Assembly (NCBI GenBank): GCA_900544675.1
Contig: UQVZ01000013.1
Span: 1-64,000 of the forward strand
Direction of reading: 5' to 3'
Source: an uncultured Bacteroides sp.
Lineage (GTDB): Bacteria > Bacteroidota > Bacteroidia > Bacteroidales > Bacteroidaceae
Length of the DNA stretch: 64,000 bases
Shown one piece after another: positions 42,846 through 49,496 of the stretch. Each line of letters opens with the position of its first letter. Positions within the stretch are counted from its first letter, which is position 1. The position numbers were made by a program, and so were the translations under genes. Below the pieces are notes generated by a model that was given only the letters and a program-made list of their open reading frames with translations, was not told the origin of the DNA and made no database searches.

Positions 42846-44144
42846 ATGCGACATATTTATATTAGAATTATGACAATCATAAGTATATTTTTTGCATTAA
42901 CACTCCAAGGAATATGGCTTAGAAACTCCTTCAATCTATATAAAAACCAATTAGAAAAATCCATCAATAATTTGTTTGCAAAAGCAACATTAGAAGAAGC
43001 GACATCGCATTTTTCAGAACTTCCCAAAGGAACAAAATTTCTCGGTGCTCCAAGAACCAATAATACAGGAACATACCCAGAGGTAACTTATTTATTAGAA
43101 AGCTTAGGAACATATGGCATCACCAATAATATTAATCGTCTGGATTCTATTTTTAAAGAAATGCTTTTTGAGCATAAAATAAAAACCGATTTGTATATCG
43201 AAAAAATAAAAAACGGGAATATTGTAGGAACAACACGCCAAAGTAATATTAAACAGTTTGGCATTATTAGAACACAACCAATACCGATAAAGCTAGATAA
43301 TTCATCAAACGTACAAGCCATTATCACAATTCCGTATTACAATATTTTTAGACAAATGTTGATGCTCATTATTGCAACAGCAATCATGATGACTTTTATA
43401 ATAGGATGCATAGTATATCAAATAAAAATCATATCAAAGCTAAACAGAATCTTCCAAATCCGTGAGGATTTCTCCTACGCGATGGTACACGACATGAAAA
43501 CCCCGCTTACCACCATCTTCACGGCATTGAGCTTTCTGCACAGCGGCAGACTGGACGACAAGCCCGAGACAAAAGAGAAATTCTTCCGTGTCGCCAAGGA
43601 AGAGGCGGACCGCCTGCTGACACTGACCAACAAGCTGCTCACCATCTCGAAGCTGGAGAACAAGAAGCTGGAGATGGACTGCGGGAAGGTGATGCTGGAG
43701 CCGATGCTCGTCGGGCTGGCAGAGAAGTTCAAGATGAAATCGGACAAGCCTGTATCCTTTGAGTTCGACTTGCAGGAATCGGAGATATACGCCGATGCCG
43801 AATACATGGAAGAGGTGTTCGGCAACCTGATAGACAACTCCATCAAGTATTCCAAAGAAAGTGTGGACATACGCATCTCGTCGTCGAGCAACGACCATTA
43901 TTCCATCATCAAGGTGTATGACAACGGCCTTGGAATACCGGAAAAGGACCGGCGCGCCATCTTCAACAAATACGAGCGTGCATCGGCAGGCAAACGGAAA
44001 GGGAAGAAGAAGACCTCGGGCTTCGGGCTGGGTCTGAACTTCGTTGACCAGGTGATAAAGGCGCATGATGGAAGAATATTCGTCAACAGCGTAGAAGGAG
44101 AATTTACGGAATTTACCATCTATCTGCCACTTGAAAAGCTATAA
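42846..44144 (+). CDS. Sensor histidine kinase 1 (no adjacent regulator)
   Basis: The 432-aa protein has two membrane helices (about 7-25 and 170-192) around a 140-aa periplasmic sensor. Then come a HisKA helix with the phosphate-accepting His in AMVHDMKTPLTTI and an ATPase domain with N box (NLIDNSIKYS), G1 (VYDNGLGIP) and G2 (SGFGLGLNFV). From residue 208 on it is nearly identical to kinase 2 at 47183-48475, while the sensor part is not. The sensor half is AT-rich and the kinase half GC-rich. It has no response regulator beside it and probably shares the one at 48482. Confidence 0.92.
   Translation: MRHIYIRIMTIISIFFALTLQGIWLRNSFNLYKNQLEKSINNLFAKATLEEATSHFSELPKGTKFLGAPRTNNTGTYPEVTYLLESLGTYGITNNINRLDSIFKEMLFEHKIKTDLYIEKIKNGNIVGTTRQSNIKQFGIIRTQPIPIKLDNSSNVQAIITIPYYNIFRQMLMLIIATAIMMTFIIGCIVYQIKIISKLNRIFQIREDFSYAMVHDMKTPLTTIFTALSFLHSGRLDDKPETKEKFFRVAKEEADRLLTLTNKLLTISKLENKKLEMDCGKVMLEPMLVGLAEKFKMKSDKPVSFEFDLQESEIYADAEYMEEVFGNLIDNSIKYSKESVDIRISSSSNDHYSIIKVYDNGLGIPEKDRRAIFNKYERASAGKRKGKKKTSGFGLGLNFVDQVIKAHDGRIFVNSVEGEFTEFTIYLPLEKL
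43467..44044 (+). repeat. Duplicated kinase module, copy 1
   Basis: These 578 bp align without gaps to 47801-48378 (constant offset 4334) with only scattered base changes. Across the encoded residues I count two amino-acid differences. The duplicate starts abruptly at GATTTCTCCTACGCGATGGT and fades near the kinase C-terminus. Confidence 0.95.
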
Positions 44145-44187
44145 AATCTCTGATATCCGGTAAAAACCATACAGAATATCAGAGATT
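44145..44187. terminator. Bidirectional terminator between kinase 1 and the DUF3836 gene
   Basis: AATCTCTGATAT (44145-44156) and ATATCAGAGATT (44176-44187) form a perfect 12-bp stem between convergent genes. Confidence 0.85.
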
Positions 44188-44224
44188 ATAGAGTTAAACT
44201 TTCAAAGAGAGATATTGAAGGATT

Positions 44225-44485
44225 TTATTTGGTAAACTTCTCAGCGTCCTTCAGTATATAACCGGAATTTCTTTCATCCCACTGATAAGTATTCTTTTCG
44301 GTCACTTCCCCATCAGCATTGTAAATAAAGTCTATCTTATAAATACGTTTCAGATATTTGCCTTCACTTACCGAATATGCCTCAATGTTAGTCACTTTCT
44401 TATCATCTGAGGCTACATTATAAACAACCTTTGGTGTTGACAATGATACTGATGCTACTGCTGAAACGATTAATTCCGCTATCAT
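44225..44485 (-). CDS. DUF3836-like small secreted protein
   Basis: The 86-aa product resembles DUF3836, a Bacteroides-specific family of small exported proteins. It has a short hydrophobic start (IAELIVSAVASVSLS), then VVYNVASDDKKVTNIEAYSV, IDFIYNADGEVTEKNTYQWD and a C-terminal lysine-rich end. The signal peptide is shorter than usual, and no better start is available upstream. Its promoter is almost a copy of that of the M16 peptidase gene, including the three 11-bp repeats. The molecular function is unknown. Confidence 0.7.
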   Translation of the reverse strand: MIAELIVSAVASVSLSTPKVVYNVASDDKKVTNIEAYSVSEGKYLKRIYKIDFIYNADGEVTEKNTYQWDERNSGYILKDAEKFTK

Positions 44486-44539
44486 AATAATTAAAATTTT
44501 AAATGATACTTTATTTGTTATTTCTTATTTCTTATGCCG

Positions 44540-44597
44540 CAAAGGTATGCGCAAAGTACAACAGTTTATGTTATCACTACGTTATCTTTAGGTTAAT
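44540..44597 (-). promoter_or_regulatory. Response-regulator-type promoter B (DUF3836 gene)
   Basis: On the minus strand the -7 box TACCTTTG is at 44540-44547. The direct repeats begin at 44570, 44581 and 44592, 23 bp from the -7 box. The third repeat overlaps the stop codon of the ABC ATPase gene. 44534-44596 matches 42664-42726 at 59 of 63 positions. Confidence 0.75.
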
Positions 44598-45249
44598 ACT
44601 TTCTCTTAAGAATATCCTGCTCTATCTCATCAATTGATGCCTGAATATATCTTTTCCGGATGGCATGATTATCCAGAAAATCAATCTCATCACACAGTTC
44701 GTGTAACGTATTGATAAGATGCGAAGAAATTATGACAGTCTTCCCTTTGTCTTTCAGCTCGCGTATGATTCTTTTAAGTTGAATGCACCCATAAAGATCT
44801 ACCCCGTTAAAAGGTTCGTCAAGAATGTACAGGTCATTATCCTGAAGAAGCAGGGACATAAGTGCAAGCTTTTTCTTCATTCCTGTGGAATAGTCCGAAG
44901 CGAATCTTTCCAGTGGCAGTTGAAAAACTTTGTTCAATGAATCTATAGCTATAGCATCCATCTTCTTCCCTTTTGCCTTAATACAGAATTCAAGATACTC
45001 CTTTCCTGTGATAAGGGAGTAGAAGAAGCTTTCAGCCGGCATATAGCCAACGGCCATCTTGAAGGACTTCCTTATCTCACCGTCGTAATCGGTTACTCCC
45101 ATAATGCAATTGAAGAGTGTAGTTTTCCCGGCTCCGTTTTCTCCCACCAGTCCGTAGATTTTCCCGGATTCGTAAGAAACGGAAAGGTTATCAAGTACTC
45201 TTGTCTTACCGTATGCCTTGCTCAATTCTTTTATATATATCAGTTCCAT
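44593..45249 (-). CDS. ABC transporter ATP-binding protein
   Basis: The 218-aa protein has Walker A GENGAGKTT, Q-loop region VGYMPAESFFYSL, a signature YSTGMKKKLALM (variant of LSGGQ) and Walker B LYILDEPFNGVD. It resembles BcrA-type ATPases of peptide-antibiotic export or immunity systems. It is the third gene of an operon (222-aa, 313-aa, ATPase) and overlaps the membrane-protein gene by 10 bp. The operon promoter carries the 11-bp repeats. Confidence 0.9.
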   Translation of the reverse strand: MELIYIKELSKAYGKTRVLDNLSVSYESGKIYGLVGENGAGKTTLFNCIMGVTDYDGEIRKSFKMAVGYMPAESFFYSLITGKEYLEFCIKAKGKKMDAIAIDSLNKVFQLPLERFASDYSTGMKKKLALMSLLLQDNDLYILDEPFNGVDLYGCIQLKRIIRELKDKGKTVIISSHLINTLHELCDEIDFLDNHAIRKRYIQASIDEIEQDILKRKY

Positions 45250-46181
45250 ATATGTTTATATTTTTTCTTGACTGAAAGTGTAAGACCGATATTCAATGCC
45301 AAATAAAGAATCAATACGACAGGGGTTATAATCGAAACTAAAAACAGCGGCAACGGGAATAGCAGCCAATATATTCCTATTGCAGTTTGTGTCTCGAAGG
45401 AAAATCTTGTCATGCCCATATTCCACAGGTATAACAATGTCGAAGAAAACAATACAAGACAGAATAGTATAGCTTCTGTATCGTATATCAGCACAAGCAT
45501 AAGTACAATGAACGGGAACATGGTTATAAAGATATTCCTCAAGCCTGATTTTACCAGCATCAACTGATACATTCCATAACTATTATAGACAGAAAGTTCA
45601 TACTTCGGTGGCATCACCATATATGCCGTTCCCTGAATAGCTCCCCACAATATCAGGCATACTTTACAGAGATTGATATTGTCATGCAGTACTCCCATGA
45701 AGGACAGAAAAAGCAATACCGCATACAGTGGTACTTGTTTTCGGAACATCCTTCTATACAACAAATCTCCACTGCATAATAATGGTAATGGAAGAACTAT
45801 AGTATGAAACCTGACAGGATGAATCCACGGCATAACTACCGCAGTCAGCATGATAATCGGTACTGATATATAATTTGCCGCTATAATCCCCGAAATAATA
45901 AACGGCAAACCGAGCAATAAATATTCTGCAGTAAACAATCTTTTGACTTCACGCACCTGTAAAGACAGAAACCCCTTGTCTTTTCTGCTGTTATGATACA
46001 GCCAGAGTATAAGCAGATAACACACCGGCAATACCCATACACTCGTTATTTTCGTAAAAGCATAAAACAGGATGGCAGCAATACCGATAAGAAACAGACA
46101 CCGGAACGGTCCGATGCCTGCAAATAGACGCACCATCTGTTTCGAGCGTAGATTCATATAGAGTAATAAACTATTTGTCAT
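45240..46181 (-). CDS. ABC transporter membrane subunit, unassigned family
   Basis: I start at the ATG at 46181 (313 aa), with a TTG four codons upstream as the alternative. The protein has about eight or nine hydrophobic segments (for example FLIGIAAILFYAFTKITSVW and FIVLMLVLIYDTEAILFCLV) and little else. It is followed by the ATPase with a 10-bp overlap, so it is the likely permease. The substrate is unknown; the neighbouring leader-peptide gene and the BcrA-like ATPase suggest peptide export or immunity. Confidence 0.78.
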   Translation of the reverse strand: MTNSLLLYMNLRSKQMVRLFAGIGPFRCLFLIGIAAILFYAFTKITSVWVLPVCYLLILWLYHNSRKDKGFLSLQVREVKRLFTAEYLLLGLPFIISGIIAANYISVPIIMLTAVVMPWIHPVRFHTIVLPLPLLCSGDLLYRRMFRKQVPLYAVLLFLSFMGVLHDNINLCKVCLILWGAIQGTAYMVMPPKYELSVYNSYGMYQLMLVKSGLRNIFITMFPFIVLMLVLIYDTEAILFCLVLFSSTLLYLWNMGMTRFSFETQTAIGIYWLLFPLPLFLVSIITPVVLILYLALNIGLTLSVKKKYKHIWN

Positions 46182-46193
46182 AATCTCTGTCAA

Positions 46194-46862
46194 TTATTCT
46201 TCATCTGATTTATAACTGCACAAAGTCTGTCCGCTGTAACGGCGCAGCCTCCATAATATATAAGTTTCATCAAAGAAAAAAGTTGCTGCTAAAGCGGAAG
46301 CAAAATAAATAGCCATATCCTTCATGATAAAACCTATAACCAAAGGTAAATATGCCGATAGAATATGTGCCGTAATATATACAGTTCTGAATTTCCATAA
46401 TTTCATAGGCTCCTTATAGTCCAGCCTCATTGATGTACTTTTTTTGTTGTATCTGATACATAAAGATTTATAATTCCATGAATTAAGTAAAAGAAACATC
46501 ATAAGTTGAACAAACCAGTTGACGAATATAGCCAGAATACTTCCCAATCCCATTATGAAAAGGAATGAAAAAGGATTCATAAAACACTCCCTCTCTTTCA
46601 AAGACGTTTTTATGATATCCATATCATAATAGAACAGGATAAATGCTATTACGGGGAAAATAAGGCTCCAAAATATAGGAGTTATTCTATTGAACTCATT
46701 CTTTTCAATATAGACTTCCTCTCCTTCAGGTCCTCTTCCGTATGAAATCAATGCCTTCCGCCGAATAGATTCATTTTTAATTCGTTTATCTGATGTTTTC
46801 GCACCTGTTAAAAAACCGATAATAAAACTTACTATTTTTCTGATATTCATATTATTAAGCAT
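46194..46862 (-). CDS. Membrane protein of the ABC operon
   Basis: The 222-aa protein has about four or five membrane helices (LIFPVIAFILFYYD, FLFIMGLGSILAIFVNWFV, TAHILSAYLPLVIGFI and others) and a charged N-terminal segment. It is the first gene of the operon and immediately precedes the permease. I do not recognise the family. It may be a second permease half or an accessory immunity protein. A second ATG at 46850 is also possible. Confidence 0.7.
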   Translation of the reverse strand: MLNNMNIRKIVSFIIGFLTGAKTSDKRIKNESIRRKALISYGRGPEGEEVYIEKNEFNRITPIFWSLIFPVIAFILFYYDMDIIKTSLKERECFMNPFSFLFIMGLGSILAIFVNWFVQLMMFLLLNSWNYKSLCIRYNKKSTSMRLDYKEPMKLWKFRTVYITAHILSAYLPLVIGFIMKDMAIYFASALAATFFFDETYILWRLRRYSGQTLCSYKSDEE

Positions 46863-46902
46863 TTATAAATTGTTATTCCATTCTTTGTTTGTTTTACTGA
46901 TG

Positions 46903-46960
46903 CAAAGGTAAACTAACATTACTTGGAATTATGTTATCTTTATGTTATCGTTAGGTTAAG
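46903..46960 (-). promoter_or_regulatory. Response-regulator-type promoter C (ABC operon)
   Basis: On the minus strand the -7 box TACCTTTG is at 46903-46910. Direct repeats GTTATC, GTTATC and GTTAAG (plus strand) begin at 46933, 46944 and 46955, again 23 bp from the -7 box. Sequence around the repeats differs from promoters A and B, so the repeats are the conserved part. Confidence 0.75.
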
Positions 46961-46980
46961 CTGTCTAATAAATCTATTAA

Positions 46981-47012
46981 TACAATCAACTACATATTAG
47001 AATATGATTGTA
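46981..47012 (-). terminator. Hairpin after the leader-peptide gene
   Basis: TACAATCA (46981-46988) pairs with TGATTGTA (47005-47012), with an inner palindrome CATATT/AATATG. It begins 22 bp after the peptide stop codon and could end that short transcript. Confidence 0.45.
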
Positions 47013-47034
47013 GCGGACTTAATTGTATCTAATA

Positions 47035-47139
47035 TCAACAACTAACCCAATATGTAACTATTTTTCCATTGACCATTTCTGTACACCAATATCCACCACC
47101 AATTATTTCCATCACTTCATCTCTTGTTAGCTTTTTCAT
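47035..47139 (-). CDS. Double-glycine leader peptide (bacteriocin or signal precursor)
   Basis: A 34-codon gene on the minus strand begins at the ATG at 47139; an in-frame ATG at 47151 would add four residues. The product has a leader of the ComC/bacteriocin type (LTRDEVMEIIGGG). An 18-residue core follows, rich in aromatics, with Cys at core positions 3 and 18 that could form a disulfide or thioether ring. It lies between an ABC operon and a divergent histidine kinase gene, a classic setting for a secreted peptide and its sensor. Size and context make it credible, but no homologue could be checked. Confidence 0.6.
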   Translation of the reverse strand: MKKLTRDEVMEIIGGGYWCTEMVNGKIVTYWVSC

Positions 47140-47160
47140 TGTTTTTTCCATATTACTATT

Positions 47161-47168
47161 TACTTTTG
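47161..47168 (+). promoter_or_regulatory. -7 element for kinase 2 and the regulator
   Basis: TACTTTTG fits TAnnTTTG, 14 bp before the ATG at 47183. It overlaps the region just upstream of the divergent leader-peptide gene, so the two transcripts may interfere. Confidence 0.5.
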
Positions 47169-47182
47169 CAGAAAAATATACA

Positions 47183-48475
47183 ATGAGGGCAAAATATATC
47201 AAATATACAACCATTATATGTCTTATAGCTATTTTCTTTATTCAATGTGCATGGCTATATAATTCATATATGTATTTAAAGGAAGATGCTATAACTAAAA
47301 CATCTAAAATGTTAGAACAAGCTGTCATGGAGGAAACGTTCTCCAGATTGCAGCATTTACCTATTGGAACTAAAGTTAAAAGTAGAACAGAGGAAGATAA
47401 AGGAAAGAATCTTCCAGAATTTGCTTATATGCAAGAATCTTTAGATTCATTAAATATGCCTATATCATTGGATTCCATCAATCGCATTTATACTATACTC
47501 CTAAATGATAAAGAATTTCCAAATGAATGTGTAATTTCAATATTTAAAGGAAACCAATTAATCCAGAGTTTTGGGAAAATAGAAAAATCCATTTTCAATA
47601 TTAAAACATTATCGCTTCCTTTAAGAAAAGATTATTCTTTAACTATACAAGCTGAGATATCAAACCCCAGCCTGTTTTTCCTCGAAAAAATGAGTGCTTT
47701 ACTCTTTTCTACAACAACTCTTATACTCATTGTTATTAGTGGATTTTTCTATCAAATTAAAATTATAGAGCAATTTAATAAAATATTTCATATACGAGAA
47801 GATTTCTCCTACGCGATGGTGCACGACATGAAAACCCCGCTTACCACCATCTTCACGGCATTGAGCTTTCTGCACAGCGGCAGGCTGGACGACAAACCTG
47901 AGACAAAAGAGAAATTCTTCCGTGTCGCCAAGAACGAGGCGGACCGTCTGCTGACACTGACCAACAAGCTGCTTACCATCTCGAAACTGGAAAACAAGAA
48001 ACTGGAGATGGACTGCGGGAAGGTGATGCTGGAGCCGATGCTCGTCGGGCTGGCAGAGAAGTTCAAGATGAAATCGGACAAGCCTGTATCCTTTGAGTTC
48101 GACTTGCAGGAATCGGAGATATACGCCGATGCCGAATACATGGAAGAGGTGTTCGGCAACCTGATAGACAACTCCATCAAGTATTCCAAAGAAAGTGTGG
48201 ACATACGCATCTCATCGTCGAGCAACGACCATTATTCCATCATCAAGGTGTACGACAACGGTCTTGGCATACCGGAAAAGGACCGGCGCGCCATCTTCAA
48301 CAAATACGAACGCGCATCGGCAGGCAAACGGAACGGGAAGAAGAAGACCTCGGGCTTCGGACTGGGCTTGAACTTCGTGCAGCAGGTCATCGAGGCACAC
48401 AAAGGAAAAATCTTCGTCAATAGCATCGAAGGTGAGTTTACCGAATTTATTATCTATTTACCCTTAACGGATTAA
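47183..48475 (+). CDS. Sensor histidine kinase 2 (operonic with response regulator)
   Basis: The 430-aa protein starts at the ATG at 47183. It has two membrane helices (about 8-28 and 172-193) around a periplasmic sensor distinct from that of kinase 1, then HisKA (AMVHDMKTPLTTI) and HATPase motifs (NLIDNSIKYS, SGFGLGLNFV). The response regulator follows after 6 bp. The divergent leader-peptide gene ends its upstream region. I infer that it senses a peptide or envelope signal; the ligand is unknown. Confidence 0.93.
   Translation: MRAKYIKYTTIICLIAIFFIQCAWLYNSYMYLKEDAITKTSKMLEQAVMEETFSRLQHLPIGTKVKSRTEEDKGKNLPEFAYMQESLDSLNMPISLDSINRIYTILLNDKEFPNECVISIFKGNQLIQSFGKIEKSIFNIKTLSLPLRKDYSLTIQAEISNPSLFFLEKMSALLFSTTTLILIVISGFFYQIKIIEQFNKIFHIREDFSYAMVHDMKTPLTTIFTALSFLHSGRLDDKPETKEKFFRVAKNEADRLLTLTNKLLTISKLENKKLEMDCGKVMLEPMLVGLAEKFKMKSDKPVSFEFDLQESEIYADAEYMEEVFGNLIDNSIKYSKESVDIRISSSSNDHYSIIKVYDNGLGIPEKDRRAIFNKYERASAGKRNGKKKTSGFGLGLNFVQQVIEAHKGKIFVNSIEGEFTEFIIYLPLTD
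47801..48378 (+). repeat. Duplicated kinase module, copy 2
   Basis: This is the counterpart of 43467-44044, with no insertions or deletions. Differences are mostly silent; the coding changes I see are Glu to Asn in VAKEEADR and Lys to Asn in KRKGKKK. Confidence 0.95.
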
Positions 48476-48481
48476 AACACT

Positions 48482-49180
48482 ATGATAAAGCTATTACTGG
48501 TAGAAGACGATGTGAACTTAAGCTACATCGTACAGGCAGGTCTGCAAGACGTTATCGGAGGTTATGAAGTGATTACCGCCGGAAACGGTCTGGAAGGTCT
48601 GCACGCATGGGAGAAACATAAGCCCGACATCATCATATCCGACATCGACATGCCCGAAATGGACGGGTTCGAGATGGTAAGGCGCATCCGTGAGACGGAC
48701 GGTGATACGCCCATCCTGTTCGCTTCCGCCTTGACTTCGCCCAAAGACGTGCGCCACGGTTATGAAATGGGCGTAAACAATTATGTGAAGAAACCCTTTG
48801 TCCCCGAAGAGATAGACGCGCATATCCACGCTATTCTGAAGATGAAGGAAGGCACCAAGAGCCGTTCGGAAGAAGGATGCTGTAAGTTCGGCCGTTATAC
48901 GCTGGATACCGTTCATGCCACTTTGCGTGACAATCACTCGGAAAAGATGCGTGTGCTGACTGCAACGGAAATCAAGATATTGCAACTTCTTGCCGAAAAC
49001 AAAAACGAGGTGGTGCGCCGCGAAGCTATCCTGAGCCGTTGCTGGAATACGGAAGACGACTTTTTCGCTTCCCGTAGCCTGGATGTCTTCATCAACAAGC
49101 TGCGCAAACTCTTTGCCGACGACCCGGAAGTGGAGATAAAAACCATTAGGGGAGTAGGGCTGATGATGATAGTTTCCTGA
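48482..49180 (+). CDS. OmpR/PhoB-type response regulator
   Basis: The 232-aa protein has a receiver domain with acidic pair Asp9-Asp10, phosphorylation site Asp54 in IIISDIDMPEMDGF, a switch Ser in LFASALTS and a Lys in VKKPF. A winged-helix output domain follows (about 135-232, with LTATEIKILQLLAEN and TIRGVGLMM). OmpR/PhoB family members often bind direct repeats with an 11-bp period, exactly what three nearby promoters contain. It probably serves both kinases. Confidence 0.95.
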   Translation: MIKLLLVEDDVNLSYIVQAGLQDVIGGYEVITAGNGLEGLHAWEKHKPDIIISDIDMPEMDGFEMVRRIRETDGDTPILFASALTSPKDVRHGYEMGVNNYVKKPFVPEEIDAHIHAILKMKEGTKSRSEEGCCKFGRYTLDTVHATLRDNHSEKMRVLTATEIKILQLLAENKNEVVRREAILSRCWNTEDDFFASRSLDVFINKLRKLFADDPEVEIKTIRGVGLMMIVS

Positions 49181-49228
49181 GCATCCTTTTCCTGTTCACA
49201 TCGTTTTTTTTGAACACATCGTTTTTTT

Positions 49229-49309
49229 GAACACAGAGACACAGAGGCACAGAGAATCTGACTTGATATAAAAATAATATAAAAGGAGAGACTCTGTGTT
49301 TTTGTGTTC
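49229..49309 (+). repeat. Tandem-unit hairpin, ACACAGAG family
   Basis: GAACACAGAGACACAGAG (49229-49246) faces CTCTGTGTTTTTGTGTTC (49292-49309), with two mismatches in 18 bp. Just before it lies a tandem ACATCG-T(7-8)-GAAC repeat. It follows the response regulator gene and may be its terminator. The rest of 49181-49496 holds no gene. Confidence 0.7.
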
Positions 49310-49345
49310 GATAGCATGACACCTTGAGTTAACGTCGGAACCATC

Positions 49346-49359
49346 AGATTATTAATCTT
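49346..49359. repeat. Palindrome shared with the left edge of the window
   Basis: AGATTATTAATCTT repeats the palindrome found twice at 61-98, here about 140 bp upstream of the TonB receptor start. Confidence 0.5.
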
Positions 49360-49496
49360 CATACGGAGTAAGATAAAGTGAAGACGTTTGTAACCGGATT
49401 GCAACAGGCTTGTAAATGGAAAGTCACCTGAATGTCGTAGCGGCGTAAACCGGATGCGCTTTCTTTGCACTCGGTAAAAGTTTAGTAATTCAGGGA

